This document shows, piece after piece, positions 53,351-62,252 of a stretch of 64,000 nucleotides of DNA (the first letter of the stretch is position 1; each line of letters opens with the position of its first letter). The translations under genes were made by a program, and so were the position numbers. The stretch is from Ichthyophis bannanicus (lineage: Eukaryota > Chordata > Amphibia > Gymnophiona > Ichthyophiidae). The stretch lies in assembly GCA_033557465.1 (NCBI GenBank), contig CM066033.1, positions 381,617,289 to 381,681,288 of the forward strand, read 5' to 3'. The notes beneath the pieces were generated by a model. That model did no database searches and was not told the DNA's origin. It saw only the letters and a program-made list of their open reading frames with translations.

Positions 53351-55173
53351 ATGGAAAAACCAGCCTCCGGGTTTAAGAAATGCACTAAGTGCAGCGGTAC
53401 TATTTCTGTTAGACACCCATGAATAGTGTCTTAAATGTTTGGGTCCTGAACACTCCATTTCGGATTGTCCGTCCTGCTCTCTGTCTAAACGGGGTTTACA
53501 GAACCGAGCAGCTAAGCTCCCTGTGCTGTTTCCCGCTGATGCAGCTTCGGTGGCATCGACGTCTTCTAGGGCTGCTGCTTCCCCCAATGGATCTCAGGTA
53601 ACCAAACATAAATCCAGCCGGTCCTCAAAGGGTAGATCTCCCTCTAAGCATCGAGATGCCTCCGGGCTTGCCCTCGAGGATCCTGCACCGGCAAAACAAC
53701 CCCGGCGGGAAGCTCTGGCTTCCAAAGCTCCACCTATGGGGTTACAGGTTGACATCGATGGCACGGCCTCGACCGATCACCTGTTAGAATGCTCTGGGGT
53801 ACCGGCACAACCTTCCGGTACCGAGTTCCAGGCATTCATGGTGTTGATGGATCAGAATGTTCTGTCCATGCAGCAGGCTATCAGTGCCTTCATCCAAGGT
53901 GCGATGCCGTTGATACCACAACAAACTCCGTTGTCGGTATCGACTCGGGTACCGGCACCAGCGCCGATACCGATACCGACTGCAGCGGTTCCTTGTCCAG
54001 GGCTGCTCATCGGTACCGATCCGGTTCCGATGACGCCCGATGTCGATACTGCTCAATACGCGTACCGAGCGTTAGAAGAGCACCCTGACAGACGGTACTT
54101 TGATTCCTGTGGTGATTCTGATACATCAGAGGAGTCTGCTGAAGTATCTATAACCCTTCCTGAAGAGCCGCCTTCTCCAAAAAGAAGAATGTCTCCTCCA
54201 GAGGACTTGTCCTTTCAAGACTTCATAAGAGAAGTGGCTAAAGGTCTTTCTATTTCAGTATCCTCTGAATCAGAGCCTAGAGCAAAAAAATTAGATATTT
54301 TGGGTTATTCTAAGGCTCCTAAAGAGGCAGTCACCCTACCAATTCATGAGATTCTTTATGAACACATGATTGATTTATGGGAGACTCCTCTCACTATCTC
54401 TCCTCATTCTCGCAGATTGGACACTATGTATCGTGTCCCTCCTTGTCCTGGTTTTCATAAAACACAGCTTCCTCACCATTCCATTGTGGTGCAGTCAGCT
54501 ATGAAGAGGATAAAGAGTACAAAGAGACACACTTCTACTCCTCCAGGAAGAGAATGCAGGACCTTGGATGCTTTTGGTAGAAAAATCTTCCAAGCCAGTA
54601 TGCTTGTTGCCAGAATCAACTCCTATAGTCTTTACATGGGTATGTTTCTAAAGGAGGTTGCAGATAAACTGCACACTTTCCTCCCTTTTCTACCAGAAGA
54701 TAAAAGGGATGAATTCCTCATTTGGCTTAAGCATACTCGAGACATTTCAAAGTTTTCCAACAGGGCAGCCTTTGATTCCTTTGAAGGTGCTAGCAGAGCT
54801 TCTGGCATTGCCATAGCTGCTCGCAGAATTGCTTGGCTCCAAGCTTCTGATTTAGAACCCTGGGTCCATGATGGATTAGGAAATCTTCTCTGTACAGGTG
54901 AAAACCTGTTTGGCAAAGAATGGCAAATAAAAGCCACTCAAATGGATGCAGAAAATTCTGCTTTGGATAGACTTTCAAAGTCAACCTCCATTCCTGCCAA
55001 GAAAAATACCCTTCAAGAAGTCTTTTTTCAAAAAGGGCAGATTCCCTTCTACTTCTGGCCAAGAATCCTCTACAGGTCGCTTTGCTACTAAGCGTCAGCA
55101 ACCTAAACAGGCCAGGCCTAAGACTACAGGGGCTGCTGCAACTCAGCAGACCCAACCTCCTCAGGGTTTTTGA
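53351..55173 (+). pseudogene. DIRS family A gag (copy A4)
   Basis: ATG at 53351 gives MEKPASGFKKCTKCSGTISV but stops at 53420, because two bases are missing relative to A2. The main frame 53439-55091 is open for 550 codons. Order: Cys-rich start (GPEHSISDCPSCSL), KHKSSRSSKGRSPSKHRD, GGTACC-rich stretch (53790-54030), SPPEDLSFQDFIREVAKGLS, LDTMYRVPPCPGFHKTQL, PGRECRTLDAFGRK, YSLYMGMFLKEVA, AARRIAWLQASDLEPW, TGENLFGKEW. A one-base change near 55020 moves the basic tail (QARPKTTGAAATQQTQPPQGF) to another frame ending at 55173. Confidence 0.9.
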
Positions 55174-56638
55174 CTTGATGCTAGAGAACTTAGCCTTTCT
55201 GGCTTTAAAACAGCCAGAACCTCTCACCATTCCAGGAAGGTTAGCTCATTTTGCTCCCAGATGGGAGCAAATTACATCAGAGCAGTGGACCCCCTCCATC
55301 ATAAGAGAGGGCTACAAACTTCATTTCTCAGACCTTCTTCCCCACACCATGGTGAGACATTTCAATTCTCCCACATCTCTTCTCGACCTTCTAGGTCAAG
55401 AGGTGGCTACCCTCCTTGCCCAAGGGACAATAGAAGAAGTTCCCCTTCTTCAACAAGGGTCAGGGTTTTACTCCCCCTATTTTCTCATCCCAAAGAAGAC
55501 AGGGGGATACAGACCCATATTAGGTCTCAGGGAATTGAACAAATTTCTATGCAAGGAGAAGTTCAAGATGCTTTCTCTGGGCACTCTCCTTCCATACCTT
55601 CAAAGTCAGGATTGGCTTTGTTCTCTAGATCTCAAGGATGCATACACACATGTCCTCATCCATCCATCTCACAGAAGATTCCTCCGTTTTCTTTTCCAAA
55701 GAAAACATTATCAATACAGGGTGCTTCCGTTTGGTCTGGCCTCTGCCCCAAGAGTGTTCACCAAATGCATGGCAACAGTAGCTGCATTTCTACGCACTCT
55801 GGGAATATTTGTATTCTCATACCTGGACGACTGGCTCATCCGAGCTCCATCTCAGTCAGAGGCCCAGACTTCCCTGGCCTGCACAAGGCGCATTCTACAA
55901 TATCTGGGACTTGTGGTAAACCTCCCAAAGTCCCAGCTCACCCCTACTCAGTCCCTAGAGTTCATAGGGGCCTGGCTAGATACTACCACTGCAAGGGCCT
56001 ATCTTCCTCAGCCCCGTTGCCTACGCCTAGTGCAGTTAGCCTCTCAGGTTCAGTCAAAGAGCCACTTAACTGCTCGGAAGATGCTACAACTGCTAGGCCA
56101 CATGGCTTCCACAGTGCATGTGGTACCCTATGCTCGCCTACATATGAGAGCAGCCCAATGGACTTTGTCCACCCAGTGGACTCAAGCATCAGGAGCTTTC
56201 TCAGACAAAATAGCAATCTCCAAACGTCTCTTTTGGTCTCTCCAGTGGTGGATGTCCACTCAAAATCTGTTGCTGGGGTCCCCCTTCCAACAGTTGTTGC
56301 CCCAAGCAACTCTCACAACAGATGCCTCCCAAACAGGTTGGGGAGCTCATCTACAAGACCTCTCCACTCAAGGCACTTGGTCCCCACAGGAGACCTTTCT
56401 TCATATCAATCTCTTGGAGCTTCGAGCAGTCTTTCTAGCTCTCAAGGTCTTTCATACCCTGCTCAGCTACAAGACAGTTCTCATTCATACGGACAATCAA
56501 GTAGCCATGTTTTACATAAACAAGCAAGGAGGAACTGGCTCTGTTGCTTTGCAACGAAGCTTTAAGATTGTGGGCCTTCGCCAGAGAGCATCAAATCCAT
56601 CTCCTGGCAGGATACCTCCCAGGAATCCAAAACTCTAG
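55082..56638 (+). CDS. DIRS reverse transcriptase/RNase H, open frame of 518 codons (copy A4)
   Basis: Copies the element RNA into DNA and removes the RNA. Motifs in order with approximate residues: ENLAFLALKQPEPLTIPGRL (36-55), GSGFYSPYFLIPKKTGGYRP (131-150), SLGTLLPYLQSQDWLCSLDL (170-190), KDAYTHVLIHPSHRRFLRFL (190-210), YRVLPFGLASAPRVFTK (215-232), polymerase site FSYLDDWLIRAP (248-260). The connection region is VVPYARLHMRAAQW (345-360). RNase H is TLTTDASQTGWGAHLQDL (413-430), LLELRAVFLALKVF, LIHTDNQVAMFYINKQGG (475-492). The last 20 or so residues are out of frame; the RNase H end continues in two other frames to RAWLLKA at 57094. The frame overlaps the gag tail. It is probably not translated into a complete enzyme. 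Confidence 0.88.
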   Translation: MLLSVSNLNRPGLRLQGLLQLSRPNLLRVFDLMLENLAFLALKQPEPLTIPGRLAHFAPRWEQITSEQWTPSIIREGYKLHFSDLLPHTMVRHFNSPTSLLDLLGQEVATLLAQGTIEEVPLLQQGSGFYSPYFLIPKKTGGYRPILGLRELNKFLCKEKFKMLSLGTLLPYLQSQDWLCSLDLKDAYTHVLIHPSHRRFLRFLFQRKHYQYRVLPFGLASAPRVFTKCMATVAAFLRTLGIFVFSYLDDWLIRAPSQSEAQTSLACTRRILQYLGLVVNLPKSQLTPTQSLEFIGAWLDTTTARAYLPQPRCLRLVQLASQVQSKSHLTARKMLQLLGHMASTVHVVPYARLHMRAAQWTLSTQWTQASGAFSDKIAISKRLFWSLQWWMSTQNLLLGSPFQQLLPQATLTTDASQTGWGAHLQDLSTQGTWSPQETFLHINLLELRAVFLALKVFHTLLSYKTVLIHTDNQVAMFYINKQGGTGSVALQRSFKIVGLRQRASNPSPGRIPPRNPKL

Positions 56639-57094
56639 GCAGACAGACTCAGTCGAGTTCTGCTCCCACACGAATGGTCCCTGCACATGGATCAGGTACT
56701 CAGAATCTTCCAAGAATGGGGAACCCCGGACATAGACCTCTTTGCAAGTCCGTGGAATGCCAAACTTCCTCGGTTCTGTTCCAGAATTCCATGTCAGGGA
56801 GTTCAGGCCAAGGATGCCTTCCTCCTTCACTGGGGTCAGGGTTTCCTGTATGCCTTTCCACCCATTCCCTTGATTCCCAAGACTCTGTTCAAACTCCAGA
56901 GGGATCAAGGATCTATGATCCTCATAGCTCCACGCTGGCCACGTCAAGTGTGGTACCCTCTACTTCTGCATCTCTCCCAAGCCCCCTCTCTGGACTTGGG
57001 AGTTGCTCCAGACCTTCTGTCCCAGGAGGAGGGGACTTTGTGGCACCCAAACCTCAAGTCCCTTCACCTCAGAGCTTGGTTACTGAAGGCCTAG
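56544..57094 (+). pseudogene. RNase H C-terminal part and tail (copy A4)
   Basis: 56544-56640 encodes CNEALRLWAFAREHQIHLLA and GYLPGIQN. 56687-57094 encodes TPDIDLFASPWNAKLPRFCS, DAFLLHWGQGFLYAFPPIPL and LIAPRWPRQVWYPLLLHL, ending RAWLLKA. The second piece is back in the frame of the 518-codon ORF, so two indels (near 56555 and 56635) cancel. Confidence 0.8.
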
Positions 57095-58131
57095 ACCTTC
57101 AAAGCTGGAATCTTTCTCAACAAGTGAAGGATATCCTCCATGCTTCCAGAAAACCTTCCACTAGGCGTTCCTATGCTTTTAAATGGAAAAGATTTTCCAT
57201 TTGGTGTGCTGAAAGGAGTCTCGACCCTCTAGCACTACCTTTGAATTCTCTATTAGAATACCTCCTGCATCTTTCCGATGCAGGCCTTAAGACAAATTCA
57301 GTAAGGGTCCATTTGAGTGCTATTGCAGCATCCCTTAAGCCTATCAATGGACAACCTGTTTCCTCTCATCCTCTTATTGCAAGATTCATGAGAGGCCTAT
57401 CTTTAACTAGACCTCCCATTAGGCCTCCTCCGGTGGCATGGGATTTAAATCTGGTTCTTGGTCAGCTTATGAAGCCTCCTTTTGAACCCTTAGCCACCAC
57501 CTCCTTGAAATTTCTTTCCTGGAAGGTTATTTTCCTCATTGCAGTCACCTCAGCTCGCTGCATCAGTGAGCTGCAGGCCTTAGTGGCTAATCCACCTTAT
57601 ACAAGGTTCCATCATGATAAGGTAGTTCTTAGGACCAATCCACACTTTATGCCTAAAGTGGTCTCACCTTTTCATCTTAATCAAGAGGTATATTTACCTG
57701 TCTTTTTTCCAGCTCCTCATGCATCAAGTGCAGAGAAGAATCTTCATACTCTGGATTGTAAAAGAGCTCTTGCCTTTTACTTATAAAGAACACAGCAACA
57801 TAGAAAGTCTTCCCAGCTCTTTGTTGCTTTTGATCCCTCTCATTTGGGACTTCCAGTCTCTAAGAGGACACTGTCCAATTGGATTGCTCAGTGTATTTCT
57901 TTCGCCTACCAGAGTAAGAACCTTTCTCTGGAGAGCCATGTCACAGCTCATAATGTGAGGGTCATGGCCGCCTCTATGGCTCATCTAAATTCTGTGTCCA
58001 TCGATCAGATCTGTCGAGCAACCACCTGGGCCTCGGTTCATACCTTCACAGCCCATTACTGCTTGGACAAGGACTCCCGCCGGGATGCCTTGTTTGGTCA
58101 GGCTGTTCTCAAACATCTGTTCCATTCTTAA
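56674..58131 (+). pseudogene. DIRS tyrosine recombinase (copy A4), one stop and catalytic Arg to Cys
   Basis: One frame from 56674 to 58131, broken only by TAA at 57784. The first 130 codons overlap RNase H in another frame. The YR proper starts about LSQQVKDILHASRKPSTR (57110), then SYAFKWKRFSIW, SVRVHLSAIAASLKPING, VAWDLNLVLGQLMKPPFEPL. VTSARCISELQALVANPPYT at 57543-57602 has Cys where A2 has the catalytic Arg (RISEL). 57844-58131 gives KRTLSNWIAQCISFAYQSK, HVTAHNVRVMAASMAHL (HxxR kept) and TFTAHYCLDKDSRRDA (Tyr kept), ending KHLFHS. The Arg change fits CpG to TpG decay. Confidence 0.9.
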
Positions 58132-58239
58132 TCAACTCCTACCCTCCATCCCTGGATAGATGCCTGAGATCCATAGGAGGTAGAACCCTTCCCAGGGTCT
58201 CATATCCTTGGGGTTCTCCCAGGCATCTTAGCTAGGGAG

Positions 58240-58340
58240 TCCCCATATGTGAAGACTCATTCCTGCTTGTTCCTGGAGATAGCACAGTTACTTACCTGTA
58301 ACAGGTGATCTCTGGGAACAGCAGGAATAAGTCTTCACAA
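58240..58340. repeat. Family A internal complementary region (copy A4), clearest example
   Basis: 58240-58280 is the complement of the first 41 bases of the element; 58281 onward, AGCACAGTTACTTACCTGTA, is the complement of its last bases. Together they copy a circle junction. Confidence 0.9.
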
Positions 58341-58429
58341 CCCTCCCACCTCCCCTAGGAGTTGTATCTCTCTATCTGTCTTTCCTTTCCTCTCTCTCTT
58401 TTGTCTCAGCTTTAAAACTCGAACTGGGG

Positions 58430-58607
58430 AGAGGCGGTTAGAAAAGGCGGGAAGGCAGCACGCAGGCGCTGTGGGATGCTCCCAAAAGCTTTCCTTTTTG
58501 GGAAGCTGGGGAGCGTTCCCGCGCAGGCTTCGTCGGTACCGACGTACCCATATGTGAAGTCTTATTCCTGCTGTTCCCAGAGATCACCTGTTACAGGTAA
58601 GTAACTG
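58430..58607. repeat. Family A right inverted terminal repeat (copy A4)
   Basis: Inverse of 52985-53150; includes AAAGCTTTCCTTTTTGGGAA, the exact inverse of the A4 left ITR, and ACGTCGGTACCGAC is nearly so. Ends CAGGTAAGTAACTG. Confidence 0.88.
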
Positions 58608-59028
58608 CTTTCTTCATTGAAGTGGTCTTTATGCATAGCCTTCCATTCTGTTAATAGCAAAGACTGCTTTGAAACATTGATGGTGGGGACTCAATGATTC
58701 TCATAGCACCTTACTGGCCTCATGCAACTGTGGCTGCCCATTATTCTCAAGTTTTCCATAAAGGACCCAATTTGTCTGGCAGCTCACCAATTCTGATTAC
58801 GCAGGATCATGAGACTTGCATCCCAACATAAAGTCCTGTGCCCTCACAGCTTGCATCCTGAGGGGGGTAACTTTGTCTACCTTGAACCTGCCAGTTGATA
58901 CAGCAATTGTTCTGGCTTCTGGAAAAGGTTCCATGTGGAGATCATACGGTTTCAAATAGTCTGCAATTTATTGTGAGGGACAGGCCCTAGTCTCTATCTT
59001 GTGTCCCACACAAAAACTGCTGGAGTAC

Positions 59029-59650
59029 ATAAGAATAACATAAGAGATGCCATACTGGGACAGACCAAGGTCCATCAAGCAAGCCCAGTATCCTGTTTCC
59101 AGCAGTGGCCAATCCAGGTCACAAGTACCTAACAGTTGACAAAACATACAGGTTCCACAGTGCTTGTATTAGGGCAAGCAGTGGATTTCCCAGGTCCTCT
59201 TTAATAATGGTTTATGGACCTTTCCTCCAGGAACTTGTCAAAACCTTTTTTAAACCCAGCTACACCAACAGTTTTTACTACATCCTCTGGTAAGGAATTC
59301 CAGACTGTGATTACGCGTTGAGTGAAATATTCTTAGTCTTAAACTGGTTACTCTGTAGCTTCATTACATGTTCCCTAGTCTTTGTACTTTTTGATGGCAT
59401 AAACAATCAGTTTACCTCCTCCATTCCATTCATTAATTTATAGACCTCTATCATATCTCCCCTCTCTTTTCCAAGTTGAAGAGCCCTAATCCTTTAAGCC
59501 CCTCCTCATAGGGGTATCCTTTCATGCCATTTACCATTTTGGTAGCTCTTGTCTGTACCTTTTCTAATTCCAGTATATACTTTTTAAGATACGGCGGCCA
59601 GAATTGCACATAATATTCAAGGTGCAATTGCACCGTAGAACGATAGTTTT
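59029..59650 (-). repeat. CR1-like LINE 3' end, minus strand, in D2 YR
   Basis: Minus strand: [40 protein letters not shown] and LGLFNLEKR, then a 3' UTR ending with TGGCATCTCTTATGTTATTC. Same family as 43937-45564. Confidence 0.85.
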
Positions 59651-60437
59651 TAAACCAGACATTTATAGAAGTACTCTGAGTTCACCTCTGTGCAGTTGAT
59701 GCCATTGTGTAGAAGGTAAACCCATCTCTCAACAGCCTTTAGTTTGCTTCAGGCAGGGCTTGCTTCTTACAAAGCCTCCTACGGGGTTTTGAGACCTCAG
59801 TGTTCTAACTCGGCTGATGAAAACTCCTTTTAAGCCATTAGATACCTGTGGACTGAAGTACCTGACCTGAAAGGTTCTGTTTTTGGTGGCACTAACTTTT
59901 TGGTGGCACTAACTTCAGCATGCAGAATTAACAAGCTGTAGTAGTTGATGCACCTTTTACGAAATATTTTGGTAATAGGGTGATATTGTGTAAAGTGATG
60001 TCAGACTTCCATCTTAATCAGTCCTTCCAACATTTTCCCAAGATAACTTGCTCACAAAGGGGAGAACATGTTGCACACATTGGACTGCAAGAGAGCCTTG
60101 GCCTTCTATTTGGAATGGACTAAAGCCTATAGAAAGTCCGCCCAACAACCTGCTTATTCTGCCCCCCAGTAGGTTTGGGGCTGCTGTTAACAAATGCACT
60201 TTCTCAATTCGGCTAGAACACTGCATCTCGTACTTATAACCCAGGCAAGCCTGGTGCTTTGAGGGCCATGTCACAGCTTGTAACATCTGGCTGTATTGAT
60301 GGCTCACGTATTTAGTCTTCATGGAAGAGATTTGTAAGGCTGCAGCTTGGGACTTCTGTGCACACATTAACATCTCACTACTATCTGGAACAAGAGTCCC
60401 AACACAACAGCAGATTCAGACAGTCTGTTCTGCAAAA

Positions 60438-60480
60438 TACAACCCCCCCCCCCCCCCCCACGTCTTTTTTTTTTTTCTTC
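60438..60480. repeat. Poly(C) then poly(T) tract
   Basis: ACCCCCCCCCCCCCCCCCAC followed by a run of T. Confidence 0.9.
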
Positions 60481-60594
60481 TGTTCTGTGCTGCCTCATTG
60501 TTCGTTGGTTGCCTGAGAGCCTGTAAAAAGAAAAAAAAGTTTTAAGTGTCTGCTAGTTGTGACCCCTTATTTGTATGAGGCAGCCCCAGTAGCT

Positions 60595-60915
60595 AGGGAC
60601 TCCCAGAGTGAGCACTTATCCTGCTTGTCCATGGAGAAAACTGTTAAATTGCCTGTATCTGGTGTTCTCTGTGGACAGCAGGATAGGTTTTCACAACCTA
60701 CCCTGCTCCTCTTGGAGTTGTCTTCTGGCTTAGCTGGTAGCTAGACTGAAGAGATGAGACGGGAAGACACAGATGCACAAAGGGGCCATTCTTATAACTT
60801 TTAGAAGGCGCTTAGAGGTTCCCACACAGGGCTCTGTCGATTATATCGTTCATATGCAGGGACCTATCCTGATGTTCACAGAGAACACCTGCTGCAGGTG
60901 AGTAACTTATATTGC
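60595..60915. repeat. Family D ICR and right inverted terminal repeat (D2)
   Basis: ICR: GAGTGAGCACTTATCCTGCT, CATGGAGAAAACTG, then GTGTTCTCTGTGGACAGCAG. Right ITR: AACTTTTAGAAGGCGCTTAG, CATATGCAGGGACCTATCCT, ending CTGCAGGTGAGTAACTTA. Confidence 0.75.
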
Positions 60916-61544
<629 letters not shown>

Positions 61545-61869
61545 GGGTATGTTTACTAAACTGCGGTAATGTCATTCGCGGTAGGTTCCGTGATAAAAGG
61601 TAGAGATGCCCATATAAAAGCATGGGCGTTGCATCGTTACAGCAAGCTGACAGCTAACGTGCGTTACAAGGTGCCTTAGACTAAAAGCGTTACAAGGTGC
61701 CCTGTAAGGTGCCTCATAAGGTGCCCTATAGGGCCTCCTAGGCTAAGTGCCATATTAGGCACCCTTGGACAAGGCACCGCAGAAGGCACCCTGGGCTTAT
61801 GGAACCATAGGTTAAGGTGGCCTAACAAGATTATGGTGTCCTAGGTTAGTGTGCCCTAGGGACTGCAAG
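61545..61869. repeat. Repeat region: possible DNA-transposon end followed by degenerate GGTGCC tandem units
   Basis: AAGGGGTATGTTTACTAAAC at about 61542 resembles the terminal sequence of a DNA-transposon repeat family, from general recognition only. From 61665 the unit AAGGTGCC/CCTAGGGCACC repeats loosely about ten times in both senses (AAGGTGCCTTAGACTAAAAG, AAGGTGCCCTGTAAGGTGCC). Confidence 0.5.
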
Positions 61870-62080
61870 ATCTCCAGGAACAAGCAGGAATAAGTCCTCA
61901 CATATGGGTACGTCGGTACCGACGGAGCCTGCGCGGGAAAGCTCCCCAGCCTTTCAGATGAAAGGCTTTTGGGGCCTCCCACTGCACATGCGCGCTGCCT
62001 TCCCGCCTTCCTGACCAGCTCTCTTCAGTTTCTCTTTTTCCGCGGAGCCAGCAGGTCGTGTTCCTGTCACCGCTGAAGAA
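61870..62080. repeat. Family A left inverted terminal repeat (copy A5)
   Basis: ATCTCCAGGAACAAGCAGGA start; CACATATGGGTACGTCGGTA; ends GTCACCGCTGAAG. Confidence 0.88.
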
Positions 62081-62252
62081 ATTGTTAAATTTGTTATTTT
62101 TCTTTAGACCGCGTACCTGCCTTCCCCATACCGAAACCGGTACCGCCGGTCTCTCTTTCTTTCTTTATAAAAAAAAAAAAAAGACTTTTTTATTTTCTTC
62201 AGCACAGCTTGGTACCTGTTGTTAGGCCTTAAGGCCTACACAAATTCTCCTC

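Larger units (their letters stand above)
52985..58607 (+). mobile_element. DIRS-type retrotransposon copy A4 (family A), the best-preserved copy
   Basis: About 5.62 kb, structurally complete: left ITR, gag, RT/RH, YR, ICR (58240-58340), right ITR (58430-58607). RT/RH is open for 518 codons. Inserted in the RNase H tail of D2: that frame reads to TGATGCCGCCT and resumes TTCTTCATTGAAGTGG, so the join is exact. Confidence 0.92.
58608..60594 (+). pseudogene. RNase H tail and tyrosine recombinase of D2, interrupted by a LINE tail
   Basis: 58608-58750: FFIEVVFMHSLPFC-like text, then DGGDSMILIAPYWPHAT. YR N-part near 58870-59028 (LASGKGSMWRSYGFK-like, then LLEY). The LINE tail follows (59029-59650). 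YR resumes with [13 protein letters not shown] text, LTRLMKTPFKPLDTCGLKYL near 59810-59870, VLFLVALTF-type text with a duplicated TTTTTGGTGGCACTAAC (59880-59910), then DCKRALAFYLEWTKAYRKSA at 60080-60140. The region around 60250 has HVTACNIWLY-like text where HxxR should be. HYYLEQES-like text is at 60375. Very decayed. Confidence 0.7.
50886..60915 (+). mobile_element. DIRS-type retrotransposon D2 (family D), 5' truncated, split by L1, A4 and LINE insertions
   Basis: It begins in the RT N-terminal region and ends with a family D ICR and right ITR (60595-60915). Insertions: L1 fragment 51205-51835, A4 52985-58607, LINE tail 59029-59650. No left ITR or gag. Old and heavily mutated. Confidence 0.75.

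Noticed and set aside
55261..56565. 434-codon Ser/His-rich frame over A4 RT
   Set aside because: Shadow of the RT/RNase H frame, of the same kind as the one over A1 RT; low-complexity composition and no motif.
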